Both the position numbers and the translations under genes were made by a program. Below, piece after piece: positions 1-6,247 of a DNA stretch of 12,817 nt (positions are counted from its first letter, which is position 1; the number at the start of each line of letters is the position of its first letter). Source of the stretch: Euperipatoides rowelli. Lineage: Eukaryota; Onychophora; Udeonychophora; Euonychophora; Peripatopsidae. Under the pieces are notes generated by a model. It ran no database searches. It had not been told where the DNA came from and worked only from the letters and a program-made list of their open reading frames with translations. The stretch lies in assembly GCA_003024985.2 (NCBI GenBank), contig PXIH01S0008324.1. One strand, written 5' to 3'.

Positions 1-55
1 CCATTTACCTGTTGTATTACATACGATACCAATGGCCTGCAGAAACGTCATTTTT

Positions 56-88
56 AATAAAATAAATAAATAAATAAATAAATAAATA
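56..88. repeat. AAAT microsatellite
   Basis: A run of AAAT/AATA units. It directly follows a short segment with GAAACGTC at 42-49 and overlapping AATAAA signals, so it could be the tail of a plus-strand retroelement 3' end rather than a free microsatellite. The element itself is too short here to identify. Confidence 0.85.
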
Positions 89-459
89 GTGGCTTGTTGT
101 GATATTCAGTTAAGTGCTAGTTGTACAGACACAGATATTTTTCTATTTCTTGAATTATAGTGATATTTCATCGTCGTTCCAGTTTTGTTGTTGAAGTGAG
201 TAGCCGGCATTTTTATTTTTTAGTTAGTAAAATCAAGTCACGTGTTCTCAATTTGTCATTGTCTGTGATTGGCTGCGTTTTTGACTCTGAAGATAAAGTT
301 TTCAAAAAGTAGACCAGAGGTCTCCTTTTGAAAGTGATGAAAGAGTTCACTTCGAAGTCTGAATTTCTCTAGAGTATTTTGACACACACAAGAGTATTTA
401 CCTTCGGAGTACAATTTTTTGATGCTTCAAAGTAAAATTTTCCTAGTGTGTGCTAGGCT
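89..459. other. Intergenic, no gene recognised
   Basis: No open frame of note. A CTGAAGA motif at 287-293 is followed by a short T-rich and A-rich stretch, then a hairpin with arms AGACC/GGTCT at 311-323. This arrangement resembles the 3' ends of Penelope-like elements, which often carry hammerhead-like motifs, but no coding part of such an element is adjacent. The remainder is low-complexity A+T-rich DNA. Confidence 0.5.
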
Positions 460-927
460 TTACACATTAAATATCTCAGTGGAAGAATCCTGTCTCGAAA
501 ACACCAAGATCCTGTGTTTAGCTGCCAGTGAAGAGTCATACCTTTTATAAAGATTGATATGTACCATAATTGTTATTCTATCTTCTAATATTTTATTAAA
601 TATTGCATTTAATAACCAATGTTCATTGTTATTTTCTTTCATAAGAGATCCTTTAATTTGTTTTTTTTTCTCCACGTTAAACATACATTTTTCAAGTGAT
701 TTGATTCCATTTTTATAGTTGATTTCCAGTTTTTATATTTTTTTAGTTGTATTGATTTTGGTATCAAGTCAAATTTGTTGTGAAATCTCAAGATATAGAT
801 TTCCTTTCAAGAATTGCAATGTTTTAACAATATATCTTAAATCATAGAAAATATTTAGTATCAATTTTCCATAGATGTTTTTCAATTTGTCTAGAAAATC
901 TTCATAAATTTCAGAATTTATTTCCAT
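460..927 (-). pseudogene. Decayed 155-codon frame, unknown protein
   Basis: Reading the minus strand from the ATG at 927 gives one frame of 155 codons ending in TAA at 460-462. It is broken only by TGA and TAA, at about codons 70 and 82. In DNA this A+T-rich a stop is expected roughly every dozen codons, so this looks like a decayed coding sequence rather than chance. The predicted product is rich in Lys, Asn, Ile and Leu. It begins MEINSEIYEDFLDKL and ends with a segment containing SSLAAKHRILVFSRQDSS. No signal peptide, membrane helix or catalytic motif is visible, and I do not recognise the family. The last 74 codons after the second stop are uninterrupted. It may be a fragment of a transposon-encoded protein or a dead host gene; with no introns visible, a retrocopy is possible. 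Confidence 0.45.
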
Positions 928-1288
928 CTTTAAGGATAATAAATTATAAAGTATAAAAATCAGATACCAAAATTATTGTAGAGACCAAAATGACAGAACC
1001 AAAATGGTAAAAAAATAAAAAAAAATTCAGTTAGGTTAAGTTAAATATAAATTCTTAAAAAATTCAAAGACAATAAGAAGAAATAACAAGGCCAAATCTA
1101 TTATATAATTCCACAATGAAAAATGTGAGTTTATTATGGTAAATGCAGAAAACAATTCAATCTAAATCCATGTTGTATATGCTTGTATATGTGCATGAAA
1201 AACTTACATTATTAGAACTAGCTGATTCTTTTCATATTAAACATAAGATAGGATACTGTAATTAAGATAATAAAACCTGAAGTTTTTT

Positions 1289-1310
1289 ATATTTTGAAAC
1301 ATTAGGAGAT
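1289..1310 (+). repeat. Direct repeat, copy 1 of 2
   Basis: A 22-base word beginning ATATTTTGAAACATTA recurs at 1417-1438 with one mismatch (G to A near its end), 128 bases downstream. The two copies may mark an old local duplication or the ends of a small decayed repeat. Confidence 0.7.
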
Positions 1311-1416
1311 TGATTTTGGAAATCGTTTGGAAAAAATAGGAATTTTTAGGAATATACAGTATATTTCTTGGGAATATTTTTAAGCACTAATAGATAATAA
1401 AGTTGTTTTCTGTGGA

Positions 1417-1438
1417 ATATTTTGAAACATTAAGAGAT
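1417..1438 (+). repeat. Direct repeat, copy 2 of 2
   Basis: Second copy of the 22-base word at 1289-1310, differing at one position. The sequence between and around the copies is otherwise not clearly duplicated. Confidence 0.7.
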
Positions 1439-1911
1439 ATATGTTTTTATAATTATTTTGGGGCCAAAATTTTTTTCTCATTTTTAAAAGTAGAAATGGG
1501 TGGATGAGCTAAGGAAGGGGGAGGGGAGAGTTAGGATAGGGGATATTATGCGAGGGGGTTATGAGGTAGGAGTTGTATGAGGGGTGGGAGCTAGGGCCAA
1601 TTTTAGGATGTCATTCAAGAAATCTGTTAAGTATTAGAATTTTTTAGGTTTAATAATATATGATACTGTATACTATAAGACATAGAATAAATGAAAATCT
1701 ATTAAAAATCGAATTGGAATTTTTAGAGGGTCTCTCAAAGTATGGAAGGAGTTTAGGGTATAGGGGGGATTTGGGGGAATTTAGCCACACTAGGGCCCAT
1801 TATATTTCAGATAAAAATAGTATTTTCAGCTAGTTAAGTATAAGAAAACATCTTGAAGAATAAAATTTAAAAAAATTAACAACTTTTTATATAAAGTAAC
1901 TGTAGGAAAAA

Positions 1912-1944
1912 AATGATCTTAATATTTTGAATATTAAGATCATT
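1912..1944. repeat. Perfect 15-bp hairpin, 3-nt loop
   Basis: The arm AATGATCTTAATATT at 1912-1926 and its exact reverse complement at 1930-1944 are separated by TTG. It is immediately followed by two copies of TTATTTGATAAA. It lies about 60 bp outside the left arm of the 2006-5140 inverted repeat pair. A perfect stem in otherwise decayed DNA suggests either recent origin or a structural role in a mobile element. Confidence 0.85.
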
Positions 1945-2005
1945 ATTTGATAAATCGATCACTTATTTGATAAACATATTCTTTTTCCCTTCATTTTTGA
2001 TTGTT

Positions 2006-2223
2006 AGACAAATAAATGAGATTCTTTCTTTCTTCTTATGATAGATAAATATTATTTATTTATTTATTTGATAGAAAAGACTATGGTGAAAAGCTATGCT
2101 GAGTTTTCATTCACCAAATCTTCAGGCTCTTAGAGTTATACAAAGAAAAAGGAATGAGTTTATTTTTAAAACAAAAAACATTGAAAGTGACATCTAATTT
2201 AAACAAAAAATGGTAAAATTTCA
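2006..2223 (+). repeat. Left arm of long inverted repeat
   Basis: The reverse complement of this segment aligns along its length with 4933-5140. Shared blocks include CTTTCAATGTTTTTT, GTGAATGAAAACTCA, CCATAGT, AATAAATAAATAATATTTA and CATAAGAAGAA. By eye the identity is roughly 75-80 percent, with small indels. Similarity stops near AGACA at 2006 on the outer side. The arm contains an ATTT microsatellite. It is either a terminal inverted repeat of a composite element or one of two copies of the same repeat inserted in opposite orientation. Confidence 0.75.
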
Positions 2224-2900
2224 AACAGAAAAGAGCCAAAATCATTGTTAGCGGGACATGCTATTCTAAAGAAATTGCTTAACAGTCATACCCCTCCGAA
2301 CCTCATCGACTTCATGGTAAAAATAATCTATAGTGCTCTTCCTACAAAAAACTTCTTAATTAACAAATTTAATTTCAGAATACCCCCCCCCCCCCNCAAT
2401 GTCCATTTTGAAATTATGAGAAAACAGAAGAATACATACTATTAAGATATTATTTTAAAAGCTGTAGATATTGGATAGATAACAATCTTCTAGTATATAG
2501 ATACTAACAAATACAGTTCCATGCAAGACATTCTGCTTGGTAATGTGCACAATATCCCTAAAGCTCATAATTATCCTACTAATGTGTCATTTCATTATTT
2601 GGAAAATAAGATGTTTAATGATATTTGAAAATACCAAACTCAGACTATTATCTAAGAATAACTCTTGCCAAGTTTTGGAACAATGACCTCAAATATCTGC
2701 TATTTAAAGATTTTGATTAATATTTGTCATTAAATGACCTTCCCATTTCTAATATCAGGTTTGCAGTTCTTTATTTAATTTTTGGTTGTTTTTTACCAGA
2801 ATGGGTCAAACAAAATGCTTCTTACTTCATGCCTGGAGAAATCTTAACTTATCTTTTAATTATTTTTTTTAAAATTATTGAATGGGAGTTTCCATTTTAG
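2203..2900 (+). pseudogene. Coding debris, LINE C-terminus-like
   Basis: Three coding-like pieces follow each other in different frames. The first (2203-2442) is open for 80 codons and contains FMVKIIYSALPTKNFL, followed by a disrupted NVHFE. Next, in a shifted frame, comes EEYILLRYYF and a Trp. Piece 3 (2622-2900) is 92 codons with one internal stop and contains LAKFWNNDLKYLLF and CFLPEWVKQNASYF. The order ALPT, Cys/His-like site, E-x-x-I-L-L, aromatic, W resembles the C-terminal zinc-binding region seen after the reverse transcriptase in several LINE families, but the expected cysteines are mostly lost. A poly-C run with an N at 2384-2396 interrupts the first piece. Assignment to a LINE is inference; an unrelated protein remains possible. 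The Penelope-like reverse-transcriptase motif starts at 2882, overlapping the end of piece 3 in another frame. Confidence 0.35.
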
Positions 2901-3929
2901 CGCTATATGCTAATATTTATATGGGAAAACTAGAAAATTGTTTTACCAGACTCAATTCTAAGTATAATTTATTCTGCAAGATTTATGGATAACCGTTATT
3001 TCCTCATAAATTAAAAAAATAAAGCTAACAAAATATTAGTTGGCTTAACTCTTTATCGGAAGATCTAAAATGTAATTTTGAATTCAAAAATAATAATAGA
3101 TTAAACATCCTTGCTTTAACTATAATTAAATTTGATAATCAATTAGAATTTGAAGTTCATCACAAAGAAACTAGTAATAATATAATAATTAAGTCCATTG
3201 CAAATTATCCAAAACATATAATAAAAGCCATCTAAAGCAATAAATATATAGGGCATATAATATATGTTCTACTGAAAAATCTTTAAAACGAGAACTAGAA
3301 TATATTAGGAATGCATATTTGGCTAACAATGATTCAAAACATTATGTTGACAAAAATCTATTGGGATCAAAATGATAAAATTTAAAAAACAATTCCAAGG
3401 GAAGCAATAAAGATTGAAAGTAGAGAAAATTTTGATAACTCAAAAAAGAAGATTTGATAAAATGAAAAAAGCTAAATGTTTATTTTATTTATTTATTATT
3501 AAACCCACCTAAGTTGTGAAAGACAAAGTGTTATAACATAAGTGCCAGACTATGAAAACAAATTCAAATTAATACAATTATAACATAATTAATAAAATGC
3601 AAAAACAACAATCTTCAAACAGACAATATGGATTAACAATATACTGTATACATAGAAATATTTACACTTAATAAAAAAAACACCAAAATCCTTTTAAGTA
3701 CTATTAAAAAGGATGACACAACATAGAAAAATGTAGTCTAAATTTAACATGTTCTTGCAATAAAATTAAATATATTGGATGTACTAAAAGAAATATAGAT
3801 ACTAGTAAAATGACACTTAAAACTAAAAGTTCTCCAATTTATACTCATTTATCTGAAAATAAAACTCACAATTTCAATGAAAATAAAAATAAACCAAAAA
3901 TTTTATATAAAAATGGTAATAATTGTTAA
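2882..3929 (+). pseudogene. Penelope-like RT / GIY-YIG protein, broken
   Basis: Four recognisable pieces lie in order. (1) From 2882, MG-VS is followed by ANIYMGKLE, the conserved reverse-transcriptase stretch around motif B (usually MGSPLS...LANIYM), here with residues lost. The catalytic Tyr-x-Asp-Asp that should follow near 2985 is destroyed by a stop and shifts. (2) The 3029-3232 frame has NSLSEDLKCNFEF, ALTIIKFDNQLEFEVHHKET and a thumb-like tail. (3) The 3244-3372 frame has RAYNICSTEKSLKRELEYI, the typical segment after the thumb. (4) The 3717-3929 frame has CNKIKYIGCTKRNIDT, where YIG is the second half of a GIY-YIG motif, then SPIYTHLSE, HNFN and KILYKNGN, ending at TAA 3927-3929. The linker 3373-3716 is heavily decayed, with VPDYENKFKLI still readable. 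The GIY half and the catalytic Arg after YIG are not clearly preserved. Family assignment rests on this motif order and is fairly secure. Confidence 0.75.
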
Positions 3930-3938
3930 TTAACAATT
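3921..3938. repeat. 18-bp perfect palindrome over stop codon
   Basis: AATTGTTAATTAACAATT is a perfect palindrome that contains the TAA stop (3927-3929) of the GIY-YIG frame. The longer stem-loop listed at 3953-4010 follows closely. Confidence 0.85.
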
Positions 3939-3952
3939 GCTAAATCATTATT

Positions 3953-4010
3953 CATCAAAAAAAGAGAGACTTAATATTTAACCTTAATATTTAATTGTCT
4001 TTTTTTGATG
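3953..4010 (+). repeat. Stem-loop in Penelope-like 3' UTR
   Basis: The left arm at 3953-3970 (CATCAAAAAAAGAGAGAC) and the right arm at 3997-4010 (GTCTTTTTTTGATG) are complementary except for a short GAG bulge. The loop contains CTTAATATTTA twice. A second hairpin, CTCTAAT/ATTAGAG, lies at 4070-4088. Both are in the 3' UTR between the endonuclease stop and the AATAAA at 4261. Confidence 0.65.
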
Positions 4011-4238
4011 TTTTTCATGTTAAATTCTTGTTTTAATATGTTAATTGTTTATGATTTCTCTTATTATTACTCTAATTATCGATTAGAGTTGTCAGTTTAA
4101 AAATGGAGGATGTCAAGTGAAGTTTAGCCACTATAAGACATGTTCATTATTATATGTTTTCAGTGTGTGTTTTGTTTTCATTTATTTGGTTTGTAGCTGG
4201 TCACTTGAATATTTAATTTTATAGATGATGATCTTTCT

Positions 4239-4266
4239 GAGTAGCAAAGTACTCAATCATAATAAA
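4239..4266 (+). promoter_or_regulatory. 3'-end hairpin and AATAAA signal
   Basis: GAGTA (4239-4243) and TACTC (4250-4254) pair around the loop GCAAAG, and an AATAAA polyadenylation-type signal starts at 4261. Upstream is GATGATGATC (4224-4233). Penelope-like elements are known to carry hammerhead ribozyme motifs near such ends. Here the full CUGANGA/GAAA core is not intact, so only a decayed remnant can be suggested. Confidence 0.4.
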
Positions 4267-4275
4267 ATAGTTTAG

Positions 4276-4932
4276 TATGCTTTTAGGCAACAATAATTCC
4301 AATGCAAGTGCAATTATTCATAAAATGAGCAAAAAAAAAAATATTATTGTATCGAAGAGTAATTTAAAAAGACTAGCATTTTTAAATTTCTGCATTAAGC
4401 CTTATTACAGGGATATATAAGATAAATGTATTTCCCCNCCCCCCCCCCCCAAAAAAAAAAAACATTGAATGTAAAATTCATGATTACGATTACAGATTAT
4501 TAAAACGAAAAATTAGCNCTACACCATCATCTAAGATATTGTAATCACTAATTTCTTAGATAATAATTTCAATCCCTTAAATAAATCCAAGTTAAAGCGA
4601 TGATAACATTTTTTGTCAGCCATAATGAAAAACAAATCTCACGAAGTAACGCACTTCTCGAGCAGGGTTAGAAAGTTTGAAACCAAACAAATTAAATGAA
4701 CTAGATTTTTTAATGACAAACGGTCGAGTTAATTTTGTGCGCTTAATGAATGAACGAAAAAGTATCGAATAGTTTAAATAATTCAGAAAATTAGCTGTTG
4801 ATGAACATGCCTATAGTAAGGTTGTTCTTATTTCGATTTTGAAACCTTATAAATCTGAAGAGATTCTGATGCTGATTGATTCAAGTGAAGTTCTGCATTG
4901 TCAAATTTAGAGTTTTTACTTGTTTTTACACA
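4276..4932. other. Unassigned stretch inside inverted-repeat block
   Basis: There is no clear gene. It holds a C-run with an N at 4438 directly followed by an A-run (about 4435-4461) and another N at 4518. Near its end a frame of about 40 codons on the plus strand (roughly 4783-4908) reads AVDEHAYSKVVLISILKPY and then a Glu/Leu-rich tail before a TAG. It is coding-like in composition but too short to identify. It may belong to whatever element owns the flanking inverted repeats. Confidence 0.4.
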
Positions 4933-5140
4933 GAATTTTGTTTTAATTTTTTGTTAAATTAAAATTTTACTTTCAATGTTTTTTTTTTTAAAAAAATTTC
5001 TTTGTGTGACTATAGAGCTTGACGATTGTAGTGAATGAAAACTCAATTAAACTTTAATTCCATAGTTTTTTTTCCTATCATAGTCAATAAATAAATAATA
5101 TTTAGCCATCATAAGAAGAAAGAATCTCATTTAGTTGTCT
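4933..5140 (-). repeat. Right arm of long inverted repeat
   Basis: Reverse-complement partner of 2006-2223, with the same order of shared blocks, ending near TTGTCT at about 5140. Compared with the left arm it has a 4-base deletion in the GAAAGAAAGAA stretch, an insertion around CTATCATAGTC, and about 9 bases missing near 5003. No convincing target duplication was found outside the pair. Confidence 0.75.
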
Positions 5141-5225
5141 ATGTCTATCAACTTCACCAGTGCCAATAATGCTAAAAATAATGATTATATTAATTTGAGT
5201 CTGCCAGTTAATTTATAATTCAATA

Positions 5226-5241
5226 GCTTAGAGTTTTTAAC
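5226..5241 (+). repeat. Candidate LINE target duplication (3' side)
   Basis: GCTTAGAGTTTTTAAC at 5226-5241 matches GCTAGACATTTTAAC at 10568-10582 with two mismatches and one 1-base gap. The two sites bracket the minus-strand LINE exactly where its A-rich 3' tail (AAATAAATAG on the minus strand) ends and where its 5' region plausibly begins. The match is imperfect and A+T-rich, so it is a candidate only. Confidence 0.45.
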
Positions 5242-5309
5242 TATTTATTTTAATTTCATTATCACCAATACCAGCACAAGGCCAAGTTACAGCAAGGTGT
5301 AGGTACAAT

Positions 5310-5317
5310 AATAGGAG
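5310..5317 (+). repeat. hAT target-site duplication, left
   Basis: AATAGGAG directly abuts the TAGGGATGCAC terminus and is repeated exactly at 6112-6119 after the other terminus. Eight base pairs is the standard duplication of hAT transposases. Confidence 0.93.
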
Positions 5318-5332
5318 TAGGGATGCACCAAT

Positions 5333-5409
5333 TAATCGGCAGGTAATCGGTAATCGGCCTAATCGGCTCTTTTCCGATTAATCGGTAATTGGCATTTTTT
5401 TGCCGATTA
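5333..5409. repeat. Left subterminal TAATCGG cluster
   Basis: TAATCGG occurs at 5333, 5344, 5351, 5360 and 5379, with the reverse complement CCGATTA at 5374 and 5403. The density and proximity to the left terminus match a hAT transposase-binding subterminal region. Confidence 0.75.
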
Positions 5410-5520
5410 ATCTGCTTTAATAATCACCCATTTCTTGCTAAATTTAAGTTAGTTAATTAATCTTGACCAACAGACATCAGATTTTTCCGACTACTGAAAA
5501 TAGAATATTAGGGATTGTTC

Positions 5521-6040
5521 ATTGGGCTGCTAACTTTTAATGAAGAGTTGGCTAATTACTGCAAAGCAATTAACAAATTAAGGATTTTTCATTGGGCTGC
5601 TGACTTTTAATAGTTAGCCGATTACTGCAATGTGATTAACAAATTAGGGATTTTTCATTGGGATGCTGACTTTTAATAGTTAGCCGATTACTGCAATGTG
5701 ATTAACAAATTAGGGATTTTTAATTGGGTTGTTGACTTTTAATGAAGAGTTGACCAATTACTGCAATGTAATTAACAAATTAAGGATTTTTCATTGTGCT
5801 GCTAACTTTTAATGCAGAGTTGGACGATTACTGCAATGTAATTAACAAATTAGGGATGTTTCATTGGGCTGCTGACTTTTAAAGAAGAGTTGGCCGATTA
5901 CTGCAATATAATTAACAAATTAAGGATTTTTCATTGGGCTGCTGACTTTTAAAGAAGAGTTGGCCGATTACTGCAATTTAATTAATAAATTACTGATTTT
6001 TCATTGGGCTACTGAGTTTAAATCAAAAGTTAGCCAATTA
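5521..6040 (+). repeat. 66/70-bp tandem array, 7.5 units
   Basis: Units begin with ATTGGG-like words at 5521, 5591, 5657, 5723, 5793, 5863, 5933 and a partial one at 6003. The spacings are 70, 66, 66, 70, 70, 70 and 70. The two 66-bp units lack a GAAG-type tetranucleotide and differ from each other at about two positions, so they are a recent duplication pair. The 70-bp units at 5863 and 5933 are also near identical. Each unit carries a version of GGCCGATTACTGCAAT; exact CCGATTA, the inverted subterminal motif, survives in units 5591, 5657, 5863 and 5933. Confidence 0.92.
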
Positions 6041-6045
6041 ATTGG

Positions 6046-6085
6046 TAATCGGCCAATTATTAAAGGCCGATTAATCGGTAATCGG
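6046..6085. repeat. Right subterminal TAATCGG cluster
   Basis: TAATCGG lies at 6046, 6072 and 6079, with CCGATTA at 6067. It mirrors the left cluster near the opposite terminus of the hAT element. Confidence 0.75.
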
Positions 6086-6111
6086 CCAATGTGCTTGTCA
6101 GTGCATCCCTA

Positions 6112-6119
6112 AATAGGAG
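6112..6119 (+). repeat. hAT target-site duplication, right
   Basis: Exact copy of AATAGGAG at 5310-5317, abutting the right terminus. Confidence 0.93.
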
Positions 6120-6247
6120 TAAACATAAAGTTCTCTACCCTATAATCCCCCCAAAACATCTCATCCCTAACTGACAACCCATCTTGATGAAGAGTATAAA
6201 ATCTTTGATTTAATCTTTGAGTACAATAGAAAAGTTGAATTTAATAA
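6120..6247 (-). other. LINE 3' UTR, part upstream of hAT insertion
   Basis: This stretch lies between the ORF2 stop (6248-6250) and the hAT insertion. The rest of the 3' UTR continues on the other side of the transposon, from 5309 down to 5242, ending in an A-rich tail. On the minus strand it carries a G-run (TTTTGGGGGGATTATAGGG, at about 6139-6157). Confidence 0.6.

Larger units (their letters stand above)
928..1911. other. A+T-rich non-coding stretch with G-rich blocks
   Basis: No supportable gene. It contains the direct repeat listed separately (1289-1310 and 1417-1438), a G-rich block at about 1499-1600 and a smaller one at about 1740-1796. Both blocks carry their G-runs on the plus strand. 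They stand out sharply from the surrounding A+T-rich DNA. Confidence 0.6.
2882..4275 (+). mobile_element. Truncated Penelope-like retroelement
   Basis: The 3' half of a Penelope-like element, read on the plus strand. It contains the end of the reverse-transcriptase palm, the thumb, a linker, a GIY-YIG-like endonuclease and a 3' UTR ending near an AATAAA at 4261. These elements use target-primed reverse transcription with a GIY-YIG nuclease at the C-terminus, and that domain order is what is seen. The copy lacks most of the reverse transcriptase and has several frameshifts and stops, so it is dead. It sits inside the 2006-5140 inverted repeat pair. The 3' limit is approximate: it is set by the polyadenylation-like signal and by the change in sequence character after it. 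Confidence 0.75.
5318..6111. mobile_element. Non-autonomous hAT transposon with tandem core
   Basis: A 794-bp element with 11-bp perfect terminal inverted repeats (TAGGGATGCAC at 5318-5328, GTGCATCCCTA at 6101-6111) and a perfect 8-bp target duplication. No coding frame is present, so it must have been mobilised by a transposase supplied elsewhere. The subterminal regions are dense in TAATCGG: five direct and two inverted copies at 5333-5409, three direct and one inverted at 6046-6085. These probably served as transposase-binding motifs, which hAT elements characteristically carry near their ends. The middle is a tandem array (see 5521-6040). It lies within the 3' UTR of the minus-strand LINE and so postdates it. 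Because the ends and duplication are intact, it is one of the youngest insertions in the window. Confidence 0.92.

Noticed and set aside
2384-2396. Poly-C run with N, like the one at about 4435-4449
   Set aside because: Homopolymers with ambiguous bases are likely assembly or sequencing uncertainty; no functional claim is made from them.
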